A stretch of DNA of 64,000 bases. It comes from JAQWQB01 sp047636995 (GTDB taxonomy: Bacteria; Bacteroidota; Bacteroidia; Flavobacteriales_D; Sanyastnellaceae). Under the pieces are notes generated by a model. The model did not search any database, was not told where the DNA came from, and saw only the letters and a list, made by a program, of their open reading frames with translations. The position numbers and the translations under genes were made by a program. Location of the stretch: the NCBI GenBank assembly GCA_047636995.1, contig JBLIGQ010000012.1:6998-70997 (forward strand), in the 5' to 3' direction. Shown here in pieces: positions 1 to 7,651 of the stretch. Positions within the stretch are counted from its first letter, which is position 1, and every line of letters begins with the position of its first letter.

Positions 1-2
1 GC

Positions 3-620
3 TTGGCTGGTTTTGAGGATTGCGCTGGAATTGAAGATGCTGACAATGACGGGTTCACGAACCTCAGTGATTGTGATGATACTGACCCCACCATTTTCCC
101 AGGGGCGACCGAAATTTGGTATGATGGAACTGATCAAAACTGTGATGGTTTGAGTGATTTTGACATGGACATGGATGGATTTGACGCTTTTGAATTTGGC
201 GGAACAGATTGTGATGATGCTAATGCACTTTTTGTTGGCACCACCTCTACTTACTTTGAAGACGCAGACAATGATGGATTTGGGAATGTATTGGTGAATG
301 TCCAGGCCTGTTCTACACCTGCTGGATTTTCAGACAACAATTTAGATTGTGATGACACGAGGGACGATGTTTATCCTGAGGCGCAAGGGACAGGAGACAA
401 CGTTGACAATAACTGCGACGGAGACGTTGATGGCACTGAATTGATCCTCTGTCTTGGAGATTTTGACAATGACCTAACCATTGGCACAAATGACTTATTG
501 CTCTTTCTTGGCGGATTTGGTTGCCTACTAGATTGCCCAATTGACATTGATGGAGATGACGCAGTTACTTCTTCAGACTTACTTCTCTTTTTAGGATCGT
601 TTGGCACAATTTGCATCTAA
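3..620 (+). CDS. C-terminal part of a secreted calcium-binding protein (MopE-type motifs plus dockerin-like end)
   Basis: The gene enters from the left edge, so its true start is outside the window. The visible 205 residues hold several Asp/Asn-rich segments of the type DADNDGF, NCDG and DCDD with paired cysteines. These match the putative metal-binding motif of MopE-like extracellular proteins. The last 55 residues carry two repeats (GDFDNDLTIGTNDLLLFLG and DIDGDDAVTSSDLLLFLG) that read like the two Ca-binding loop-helix units of a type I dockerin. There is no T9SS tail, so the dockerin-like pair is the C-terminus. Inference: an extracellular Ca-stabilised protein. The role of the dockerin-like end is unknown, since no cohesin is seen here. 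The stop is 2 nt before the methyltransferase ATG, so the two may be co-transcribed. Confidence 0.7.
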   Translation: MAGFEDCAGIEDADNDGFTNLSDCDDTDPTIFPGATEIWYDGTDQNCDGLSDFDMDMDGFDAFEFGGTDCDDANALFVGTTSTYFEDADNDGFGNVLVNVQACSTPAGFSDNNLDCDDTRDDVYPEAQGTGDNVDNNCDGDVDGTELILCLGDFDNDLTIGTNDLLLFLGGFGCLLDCPIDIDGDDAVTSSDLLLFLGSFGTICI

Positions 621-622
621 AT

Positions 623-1264
623 ATGGAATTTCTACCTGAACACATTGATCAATATGCTTGTGATCACACAGAAACAGAATCTGATCTTTTACAGCGACTT
701 CACAGAGAGACTTGGCGAAAAGTAATTATGCCTCGCATGTTAAGCGGGCATCTACAGGGAAGATTTTTGAGTTTAATCAGTAAAATGCTACGTCCGACTC
801 GGATTTTGGAAGTGGGCGCTTACACTGGTTATTCTGCCTTGTGTTTTGCCGAGGGGCTGGCCGAAGGAGGCATTATTGAAACCATAGAGATCAACGAGGA
901 ACTGAATGCGATTCAGGACAAATACTGGGAAGAAGCCGGAATTACAGATCGCATTGTTCGACACAATGCTTCAGCAATGGATGTTTTACCCACGCTTCAG
1001 AACACATTTGACCTTGCGTTCATTGATGCCGACAAAGAAAACTACCCGCATTACTATGAAATGACGCTGCCGTTGATGCGACAAGGAGGTGTGATCTTAA
1101 TTGACAATGTACTTTGGAGTGGGAAAGTTGCGGATGAATTGAAAGGTCATGATCCTGAAACGCGAATTTTAAAAGAATTGAATGCTTTTATTCAGGCAGA
1201 CGAACGGGTCAGCAATATGTTGATTCCTCTTCGCGATGGCATTATGGCAATACTAAAAAAGTAG
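623..1264 (+). CDS. class I SAM-dependent O-methyltransferase (CCoAMT/COMT-like)
   Basis: The 213-residue protein has the SAM-binding motif LEVGAYTGYS at about residues 62-71. The metal/catalytic motif FIDADKENYPHYYE and the segment IDNVLWSGKV are typical of cation-dependent O-methyltransferases of the catechol/caffeoyl-CoA type. Length fits the family. An upstream TTG at 611 would overlap the previous gene; the ATG at 623 is preferred because family members begin close to this point. The likely role is methyl transfer from SAM to a hydroxyl group of a small catechol-like substrate, in the cytoplasm. The substrate cannot be read from the sequence. It ends just before a strong bidirectional terminator. 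Confidence 0.85.
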   Translation: MEFLPEHIDQYACDHTETESDLLQRLHRETWRKVIMPRMLSGHLQGRFLSLISKMLRPTRILEVGAYTGYSALCFAEGLAEGGIIETIEINEELNAIQDKYWEEAGITDRIVRHNASAMDVLPTLQNTFDLAFIDADKENYPHYYEMTLPLMRQGGVILIDNVLWSGKVADELKGHDPETRILKELNAFIQADERVSNMLIPLRDGIMAILKK

Positions 1265-1295
1265 CGCCCATTTAAGACTGAAATAATAGGTGCAT

Positions 1296-1327
1296 AAAAA
1301 AGGGTCAACTAAGTTGACCCTTTTTTC
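1296..1327. terminator. bidirectional rho-independent terminator
   Basis: GGGTCAACT (1302-1310) pairs with AGTTGACCC (1312-1320). An A-run lies on the left and a T-run (1321-1326) on the right. It sits between the convergent methyltransferase and sucC genes and can serve both. Confidence 0.85.
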
Positions 1328-1391
1328 CTGTTGAACAGGATTGTATTTTCTTTAGTTCAGTAAAATAAGTGACCAAATTTGGTCAGTCCAA

Positions 1392-2606
1392 TTACGCTCC
1401 CAATACTTCTTTCACCTTGTCAGCAGCTTCTTGAAGAAGGATTACACTGTGCACTTTAAGCCCAGAATCTTCAATCAATTGCTTTGCTTCAACCGCGTTT
1501 GTTCCTTGCAGACGAACAATAATTGGAACAGGAATATCACCAATGTTATTGTAAGCATCAACAACTCCTTGCGCAACTCTGTCACAACGAACGATACCTC
1601 CGAAGATGTTCACCAAGATTGCTTTTACAGAAGTGTCTTTTAGAATGATGCGGAATGCCTTTTCAACACGCGATGCATCAGCAGTACCACCAACGTCAAG
1701 GAAGTTTGCCGGCTCTCCGCCACTTAGCTTGATGATGTCCATGGTGGCCATTGCAAGTCCAGCGCCGTTTACCATGCAACCCACGTTTCCTTCAAGGTTA
1801 ACGAAGTTGAGTCCAGCCTCGTCAGCTTCAACCTCTGTTGGATCTTCTTCAGTCTTGTCACGCATTGCAGCGTATTCTTTATGACGGTACAAAGCGTTGT
1901 CATCTAAATTCACTTTTGCATCTACAGCAATGATTTTATCATCTGAAGTTTTAAGAACAGGATTGATTTCGAACATTGAAGCGTCGCATCCGATGAATGC
2001 TTTGTAAAGTGCGGCAACAAATTTCGACATCTCTTTAAAAGCTTGTCCTGAAAGGCCAAGATTGAAAGCCACTCTCCGTAATTGGAATCCTTGCAAACCA
2101 ATCAGCGGATCTATTACTTCTTTAAAGATACGCTCTGGTGTCTTTTCTGCTACTTCCTCAATATTTACTCCTCCGTCTGGTGAGTACATAATAATGTGCT
2201 TTCCAGCAGAACGATCTAGCACAACAGACATGTAATATTCAGCAGGCTCATTTTCTCCAGGATAATAAACGTCTTGTGCAATGAGCACCTTGTTTACCAA
2301 TTTCCCTTCAGCACTTGTTTGTGCTGTCACCAAATGTCCACCAAGAATTCCAGCAGCAATGCCTTCTACTTTGTCAAGGCCTTTTGCCAAAACAACCCCT
2401 CTCGAACCGGTTTCAGTTACCTCTCCTTTACCTCGTCCACCTGCGTGGATTTGAGCTTTCAAAACGAACCACTCTGTTCCGGTTTGTTCGTTTAATTTCT
2501 TCGCAACTTCTACTGCTTCTTGCGGTGTATCAGCCACAATTCCTTCTTGAATTGCAACTCCGAAGCTTTTCAAAATTGACTTCCCTTGGTATTCGTGGAT
2601 ATTCAT
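1392..2606 (-). CDS. sucC: succinate-CoA ligase (ADP-forming) subunit beta
   Basis: The 404-residue protein begins MNIHEYQGKSILKSFG, the standard SucC N-terminus. It contains the ATP-grasp segment KAQIHAGGRGKGEV, and the C-terminal CoA-ligase motif VNIFGGIVRCDRVAQG is intact. It acts in the TCA cycle: succinyl-CoA + ADP + Pi gives succinate + CoA + ATP, as a complex with SucD, whose gene is not in this window. A longer reading frame starts at 2654, but that codon lies inside the promoter described below. The ATG at 2606 matches the family start. Product assignment is nearly certain; the separation from sucD is common in Bacteroidota. Confidence 0.96.
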   Translation of the reverse strand: MNIHEYQGKSILKSFGVAIQEGIVADTPQEAVEVAKKLNEQTGTEWFVLKAQIHAGGRGKGEVTETGSRGVVLAKGLDKVEGIAAGILGGHLVTAQTSAEGKLVNKVLIAQDVYYPGENEPAEYYMSVVLDRSAGKHIIMYSPDGGVNIEEVAEKTPERIFKEVIDPLIGLQGFQLRRVAFNLGLSGQAFKEMSKFVAALYKAFIGCDASMFEINPVLKTSDDKIIAVDAKVNLDDNALYRHKEYAAMRDKTEEDPTEVEADEAGLNFVNLEGNVGCMVNGAGLAMATMDIIKLSGGEPANFLDVGGTADASRVEKAFRIILKDTSVKAILVNIFGGIVRCDRVAQGVVDAYNNIGDIPVPIIVRLQGTNAVEAKQLIEDSGLKVHSVILLQEAADKVKEVLGA

Positions 2607-2624
2607 TGCTGACTTATTTGGCGT

Positions 2625-2654
2625 CAAAAGTACTTTTAAACAGAGGGAATTCAA
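2625..2654 (-). promoter_or_regulatory. Bacteroidota-type promoter of sucC
   Basis: On the minus strand a -33 TTG (2654-2652) is followed after 19 nt by a perfect -7 box TACTTTTG (2632-2625), 18 nt before the ATG at 2606. This matches the TTG/TAnnTTTG consensus of the Bacteroidota primary sigma factor and supports the shorter sucC start. Confidence 0.65.
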
Positions 2655-2785
2655 AGTAAAATCTAACTAGAGATGCATTCTGCTCTTCTTCCATGAATTT
2701 AGAGAACCCAGTTTTCAAGTTAAACGCTTTCAATCCCTAGAGCGGCAATGATTTAAGATCAAATTTTATAAAGTATCTTTCGCCC

Positions 2786-3439
2786 ATGATTACAGCAAAG
2801 GGACTAACAAAACGGTACGGAGCGTTGCAGGTGCTTAAAGGCATAGACCTCACTATTCAGCAAGGTGAAGTTGTGTCGATTGTGGGAGCAAGTGGGGCAG
2901 GAAAAACAACCCTACTCCAGATTTTGGGCACCCTTGATAGCCCTGATGAAGGCAGCCTAAAATTGAGTGAACATGAAGTAAGCAATTTATCTTCATCTGA
3001 GCTCGCTGCATTTCGCAATAAAAACATTGGTTTCATCTTCCAGTTTCATCAATTACTTCCTGAGTTCACAGCGATTGAGAACGTTTGTATTCCGGGCTTT
3101 ATAGCAAAAAAACCGCAGGCCGAAGTGAAAGCAAAGGCAGCTGAATTGCTTAAAATGCTAGGGTTAGAGCAGCGGATGGAACACAAACCTTCTGCCCTTT
3201 CAGGCGGGGAGCAACAACGTGTAGCAGTTGCCCGATCACTCATCAACGATCCGGCGGTCGTTTTTGCTGATGAACCTTCTGGTAATCTGGATTCCAAAAA
3301 TGCTGAAGAGTTGCACAACCTCTTTTTTCAGCTTCGCGAAGAACTAAACCAAACCTTCGTCATTGTAACACACAACGAAACGCTGGCAGACATGGCAGAT
3401 CGAAAAATCAGGCTGCACGACGGAAGAGTTGCTGATTAA
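2786..3439 (+). CDS. ABC transporter ATP-binding protein, LolD/MacB type
   Basis: This 217-residue ATPase has a Walker A motif GASGAGKTT (residues 34-42), signature LSGGEQQR (138-145), Walker B VVFADEP (158-164) with the catalytic Glu, and the H-loop His at about 196. The FQFHQLLPEFTAIENV segment after the Q-loop is typical of the LolD/FtsE/MacB group, which drives lipoprotein release or similar mechanotransmission at the inner membrane. No permease (LolC/E) gene is adjacent, which is usual for this gene in Bacteroidota. Inference: energises lipoprotein export to the outer membrane. A tATCTTTC box only 5 nt before the ATG suggests a very short leader. Confidence 0.85.
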   Translation: MITAKGLTKRYGALQVLKGIDLTIQQGEVVSIVGASGAGKTTLLQILGTLDSPDEGSLKLSEHEVSNLSSSELAAFRNKNIGFIFQFHQLLPEFTAIENVCIPGFIAKKPQAEVKAKAAELLKMLGLEQRMEHKPSALSGGEQQRVAVARSLINDPAVVFADEPSGNLDSKNAEELHNLFFQLREELNQTFVIVTHNETLADMADRKIRLHDGRVAD

Positions 3440-3522
3440 CACCCGAATCTGGTTCACCCGAATTAAGGATTTTCTCCTCATTTTCATCGCTCAGAAAATC
3501 TTTTAAAGTTTTTCACGTTTAT

Positions 3523-3536
3523 GTATGCGTGCATAC
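3523..3536. promoter_or_regulatory. palindromic operator candidate for the MarR regulator
   Basis: A perfect inverted repeat GTATGC-GT-GCATAC is flanked by a weaker outer repeat (CACG at 3514, CGTG at 3536). It lies 30 nt upstream of the MarR ATG, where a -33 element would be expected for a possible -7 box TAGCTTGG at 3549-3556. MarR proteins bind such palindromes as dimers, so autoregulation of the whole beta-oxidation operon is inferred. Confidence 0.5.
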
Positions 3537-3565
3537 GTGATTATTTACTAGCTTGGGCGTACGAT

Positions 3566-4045
3566 ATGAAACCAGAAGAAACAATAGACTTTCACATACG
3601 TTGGGTTTGGGCTAAAATTGCCCGAATGTACAACGCACAGGCGGCCCAACATGGAGGCAGCATGTCCATTGGGTACATCCTACTCAACATTGACAAAGAA
3701 GGAACGCACTCTACGAAGCTCGGCCCCAAGATGGGAATGGAGCCGCGTAGTTTGACGCGCACGTTGAAAACCATGGAGGAAAAAGGCTTGATTTCACGAA
3801 AAGTGGATGCCAATGACCGAAGAATGGTGCGGGTTTTCCTCACAGAAGAGGGCATTAAAATGCGCGAAGAATCAAGGAGAGTAGTGCTTTGCTTCAACTC
3901 CTTTCTTCGTGGCAAGATAGATCCACAAAAATTCGACGTTTTTATTGACGTCATGGGCCAAATGAATGAGCTGATCGATGACCCAGAATTATTTAGTCAG
4001 CTAGAACCATCTGAAAACCACTCCACCCAGAATGAGAAACATTAA
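3566..4045 (+). CDS. MarR family transcriptional regulator of the beta-oxidation operon
   Basis: The 159-residue protein has the MarR winged-helix layout. A recognition helix (SLTRTLKTMEEKGLI) is followed by a wing with the conserved DxRR turn (DANDRRMVRVFLTEEG), between N- and C-terminal dimerisation helices. A start at 3521 is possible but would translate straight through the palindrome, so the ATG at 3566 (MKPEET) is chosen. The stop overlaps the next gene by 14 nt, which shows translational coupling to the fatty-acid genes. Inference: it represses the operon and is released by an acyl-CoA or fatty acid. The ligand is not visible. Confidence 0.87.
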   Translation: MKPEETIDFHIRWVWAKIARMYNAQAAQHGGSMSIGYILLNIDKEGTHSTKLGPKMGMEPRSLTRTLKTMEEKGLISRKVDANDRRMVRVFLTEEGIKMREESRRVVLCFNSFLRGKIDPQKFDVFIDVMGQMNELIDDPELFSQLEPSENHSTQNEKH

Positions 4046-6431
4046 TAAGGTAGCCGTTCTTGGCTCCGGTGTTATGGGGTCGCGTATTGCATGTCACTTC
4101 GCCAATGTTGGCGTTGAAGTTCTGCTGCTCGACATTCCACCTCGCGAGCTCGACGGAAAAGAATCAGCGAAAGGACTGAGTCTTGATCATCCCGCTGTAA
4201 AAAACAGGATTGTAAATGACAGTCTCACTTTCGCCCTAAAATCCAACCCATCTCCAATTTACCGAAAATCATTTGCTTCTCGCATTCAAACGGGAAATTT
4301 TGATGATGACTTGCACCGAATAGCAGATTGCGATTGGACCATTGAAGTTATTGTTGAACGTTTAGACATCAAGCAACAAATGTTCGAGCGTGTGGAACAA
4401 TTCCGCAAACCAGGGACATTAATTACTTCGAATACTTCAGGGATTCCTATTCACATGCTGATTGAGGGACGAAGTGATGACTTCAAGCACCATTTTTGTG
4501 GGTCTCACTTTTTCAATCCACCACGGTATTTGAAATTACTTGAAGTGATACCTACGCCCTCAACACTTCCAGAAGTTACGACTTTCCTCATGGAGTATGG
4601 CGAAACGTTTCTTGGTAAAACAACAGTGCTGTGCAAAGACACCCCTGCGTTCATCGCAAATAGAGTTGGTGTGTTTTCAATTCAAGCACTTTTTCATACC
4701 GTAACTGACATGGGATTCACGGTTGAACAAGTTGATAAACTTACGGGACCGGTTATGGGAAGACCGAAGTCTGCAACTTTCAGAACCTGTGATGTAGTAG
4801 GACTAGATACGTTGGTTCACGTTGCAAATGGAGTTCGCGAAAACTGCCCAAAGGACGAACAAAAAGCACTTTTCGAGATTCCCACCTACGTAACCAAAAT
4901 GGTTGAGAATGGTTGGTTAGGTTCGAAATCAAAACAAGGCTTTTACAAAAAGATTAAAGGCGAGGATGGTAAATCAGCCATTCTAAGTTTAGATCTGAAT
5001 ACCTTAGAATACACGCCACAAGTAAGAGCTAAATTTGCGACCCTTGAGCTAACGAAAACCATTGATGACCTGGCAAAACGCACCAAGGTCTTGTTCAATG
5101 GAAAAGATGATGCGGGTGAATTTTACAAGCGCTCCTTCACAGGTGTTTTCGCATATGTTTCGCACCGCATACCTGAAATCACAGATGCACTTTACAAAAT
5201 TGATGACGCTATGCGTGCTGGCTTCGGATGGGAATTAGGTCCTTTCGAGACTTGGGATGCCGTAGGAGTAGAAGCTGCAATGAGCGAAATGAAATCGCGT
5301 GGCATTGCTGTTTCACCCTGGATAAACACCATGATTTCAAGCGGAATTACTTCGTTTTACAAGACTGAAGACGGGTTAAAGTACTACTACGATCTTGACC
5401 GTGCTTCTTACGCATTGATTCCTGGGCAGGAAGGAAAAATATCATTGGCAAACCTCCCCGAATCCAGTGTCGTTTGGAAAAACTCAGGAACAACTATTTA
5501 CGACTTAGGAGACGGCATTTTGAACATTGCCTTTCACACGAAGATGAACACCATTGGCGGTGAAGTATTGCAAGGCATCAATAAAGCCATTGATTTGGCA
5601 GAAGCGTCATACAAAGGATTAGTTGTTGCGAATGAAGGCCAAAACTTCTCTGCGGGAGCGAATGTGGGGATGATCTTCATGATGGCTGTTGAGCAAGAAT
5701 ACGACGAGTTGGATTTCGCCATTCGTGCTTTCCAAAACACGATGATGCGCGTTCGTTACAGCAATATTCCAGTAGTTGCTGCACCTCATGGATTAACATT
5801 AGGCGGTGCTTGCGAACTCTGTTTACATGCTGATAAAGTAATAGCAAATTCAGAAACCTATATGGGCTTGGTTGAATTTGGTGTTGGGTTGATTCCTGGT
5901 GGCGGTGGAACAAAAGAATTCGCTGTTCGCACCTCAGATGAGTTTCGCGACGGAGACATTCGAATCAATACGCTCCGAAATCGATTCTTGACCGTAGGAC
6001 AGGCAAAAGTTTCTACTTCGGCCCATGAAGCCTTCGACCTAGGTTATTTAAGAGAGGGAAAAGACGAAGTGATTGTCAGCAGGGAGCAGCAAATTGCTTA
6101 TGCGAAAGAACAATGTTTGGTTATGGCTAACAAAGGTTATGCGCAGCCGGCAAAACGCAAAGTAACAGTACTTGGGCAAGAAGGACTGGGAATCGTTCAT
6201 GTTGGAGCGAATACAATGAAAGTTGGACAGTACATTTCAGAGCATGACCAACTAATTAGCGAAAAGCTGGGGTATGTAATGTGTGGCGGCGATCTTTCTG
6301 AGCTGACGGAAGTTTCAGAGCAGTATCTGCTTGACTTAGAGCGAAGGGCATTTCTTGAATTGTGTTCTGAGCGAAAGACGCTGGAGCGCATGCAAAGTCT
6401 TCTGAAGACTGGAAAAATCCTTCGCAATTGA
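4032..6431 (+). CDS. 3-hydroxyacyl-CoA dehydrogenase / enoyl-CoA hydratase fusion
   Basis: The 799-residue protein carries two activities of fatty-acid beta-oxidation. The N-terminus is an NAD-binding Rossmann fold (GSGVMG at residues 11-16), followed by the hydroxyacyl-CoA dehydrogenase motif GSHFFNPPRYLKLLEVIP. The C-terminal third (about residues 490-700) is a crotonase fold with FSAGANVG near 537 and FGVGLIPGGGGTKE near 620. The domain order (dehydrogenase first, hydratase second) is the reverse of Escherichia coli FadB. It oxidises 3-hydroxyacyl-CoA with NAD+ and hydrates 2-enoyl-CoA. It overlaps the MarR gene and is 22 nt upstream of the thiolase that completes the cycle. Confidence 0.93.
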   Translation: MRNINKVAVLGSGVMGSRIACHFANVGVEVLLLDIPPRELDGKESAKGLSLDHPAVKNRIVNDSLTFALKSNPSPIYRKSFASRIQTGNFDDDLHRIADCDWTIEVIVERLDIKQQMFERVEQFRKPGTLITSNTSGIPIHMLIEGRSDDFKHHFCGSHFFNPPRYLKLLEVIPTPSTLPEVTTFLMEYGETFLGKTTVLCKDTPAFIANRVGVFSIQALFHTVTDMGFTVEQVDKLTGPVMGRPKSATFRTCDVVGLDTLVHVANGVRENCPKDEQKALFEIPTYVTKMVENGWLGSKSKQGFYKKIKGEDGKSAILSLDLNTLEYTPQVRAKFATLELTKTIDDLAKRTKVLFNGKDDAGEFYKRSFTGVFAYVSHRIPEITDALYKIDDAMRAGFGWELGPFETWDAVGVEAAMSEMKSRGIAVSPWINTMISSGITSFYKTEDGLKYYYDLDRASYALIPGQEGKISLANLPESSVVWKNSGTTIYDLGDGILNIAFHTKMNTIGGEVLQGINKAIDLAEASYKGLVVANEGQNFSAGANVGMIFMMAVEQEYDELDFAIRAFQNTMMRVRYSNIPVVAAPHGLTLGGACELCLHADKVIANSETYMGLVEFGVGLIPGGGGTKEFAVRTSDEFRDGDIRINTLRNRFLTVGQAKVSTSAHEAFDLGYLREGKDEVIVSREQQIAYAKEQCLVMANKGYAQPAKRKVTVLGQEGLGIVHVGANTMKVGQYISEHDQLISEKLGYVMCGGDLSELTEVSEQYLLDLERRAFLELCSERKTLERMQSLLKTGKILRN

Positions 6432-6453
6432 TTCACCCTTTAAGAGAAAAAAC

Positions 6454-7632
6454 ATGGACGCATATATAATAGGTGGATATCGCTCAGCAGTTGGGAAAGC
6501 TCCACGAGGAATTTTTCGCTTTACGAGACCAGATGATCTTGGAGAACAAGTGATTCGTAGATTGATGAGTGACTTCCCTCAACTTGACAAAACAAGAATT
6601 GACGATGTGATTGTTGGAAATGCTACACCCGAAGCAGAGCAAGGATTGAACATTGGTAGAATGGTCTCAATGATGGGGCTAGACACAGATAAAGTGCCTG
6701 GAATGACGGTGAATCGTTACTGTTCATCAGGGTTAGAAACCATTGCTATAGCAAGTGCAAAAATCCATGCAGGAATGGCTGATTGCATTATTGCCGGCGG
6801 AATTGAAACCATGTCACCGATCCCATTCAGCGGATGGCGTGTGGTACCTAACGTCCGCATTGCGAAAAAAGAACCGACATGGTATTGGGGAATGGGCTTG
6901 ACAGCTGAAGAAGTGGCTTCTCAGTACAACATCACACGTGTAGAGCAAGATGCCTTCGCCTTGGCGTCACATGCAAAAGCAGCTGATGCCATAGACAATG
7001 GTCGTTTTAAGGATGACATTGTTCCCATTGATGTGAAACAGATTTTCTTGGACGAAAACGAAAAACGACAAGAGCGGACCTACACAGTTGACACAGACGA
7101 GGGAGTTCGCAGAGGAGGAAGCATAGAAGCTTTGGCCCGACTGCGTCCGGTGTTTAATGCCAAAGGAAGCGTTACGGCTGGAAACAGCTCACAAACATCT
7201 GATGGGGCTGCATTCGTTATGGTTGTTTCAGAGCGCATGTTGAAAGAACTTGGCGTAGAGCCAATTGCGAGATTAAAGTCATATCACGTAAGCGGGCTAG
7301 ACCCGAAAATCATGGGAGTTGGACCTCTTTATGCCATTCCTGAGGCTTTAAAACGCGCAGGATTGCAACAATCAGACATCGATTTGATTGAATTAAACGA
7401 AGCTTTCGCTTCACAGTCAGTAGCGGTTGTACGCGAATTGGGATTGAATCCAGACATCGTGAATGTCAACGGAGGGGCCATTGCCCTAGGCCACCCACTT
7501 GGATGCACAGGAGCTAAATTAACCGTTCAGGTTATGAATGAAATTCGCAGAAGAAAAGGAAAATACGGCATGGTCACGATGTGTGTAGGTTCAGGGCAAG
7601 GAGCTGCGGGCATTTTCGAATTCTTTAATTAA
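6454..7632 (+). CDS. acetyl-CoA C-acyltransferase (beta-ketothiolase)
   Basis: The 392-residue thiolase has all catalytic residues: nucleophile Cys90 in VNRYCSSGLETI, His347 in GGAIALGHPLGCTGA, and Cys377 in MCVGSGQGAAGIFE. It cleaves 3-ketoacyl-CoA with CoA to give acetyl-CoA and a shortened acyl-CoA, the last step of beta-oxidation. Its position between the hydroxyacyl-CoA dehydrogenase and acyl-CoA dehydrogenase genes supports a degradative (FadA-type) role rather than a biosynthetic acetoacetyl-CoA thiolase. Length is normal and the start is the first in-frame ATG. Confidence 0.94.
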   Translation: MDAYIIGGYRSAVGKAPRGIFRFTRPDDLGEQVIRRLMSDFPQLDKTRIDDVIVGNATPEAEQGLNIGRMVSMMGLDTDKVPGMTVNRYCSSGLETIAIASAKIHAGMADCIIAGGIETMSPIPFSGWRVVPNVRIAKKEPTWYWGMGLTAEEVASQYNITRVEQDAFALASHAKAADAIDNGRFKDDIVPIDVKQIFLDENEKRQERTYTVDTDEGVRRGGSIEALARLRPVFNAKGSVTAGNSSQTSDGAAFVMVVSERMLKELGVEPIARLKSYHVSGLDPKIMGVGPLYAIPEALKRAGLQQSDIDLIELNEAFASQSVAVVRELGLNPDIVNVNGGAIALGHPLGCTGAKLTVQVMNEIRRRKGKYGMVTMCVGSGQGAAGIFEFFN

Positions 7633-7651
7633 TCACTGAAAAATCACTGAC

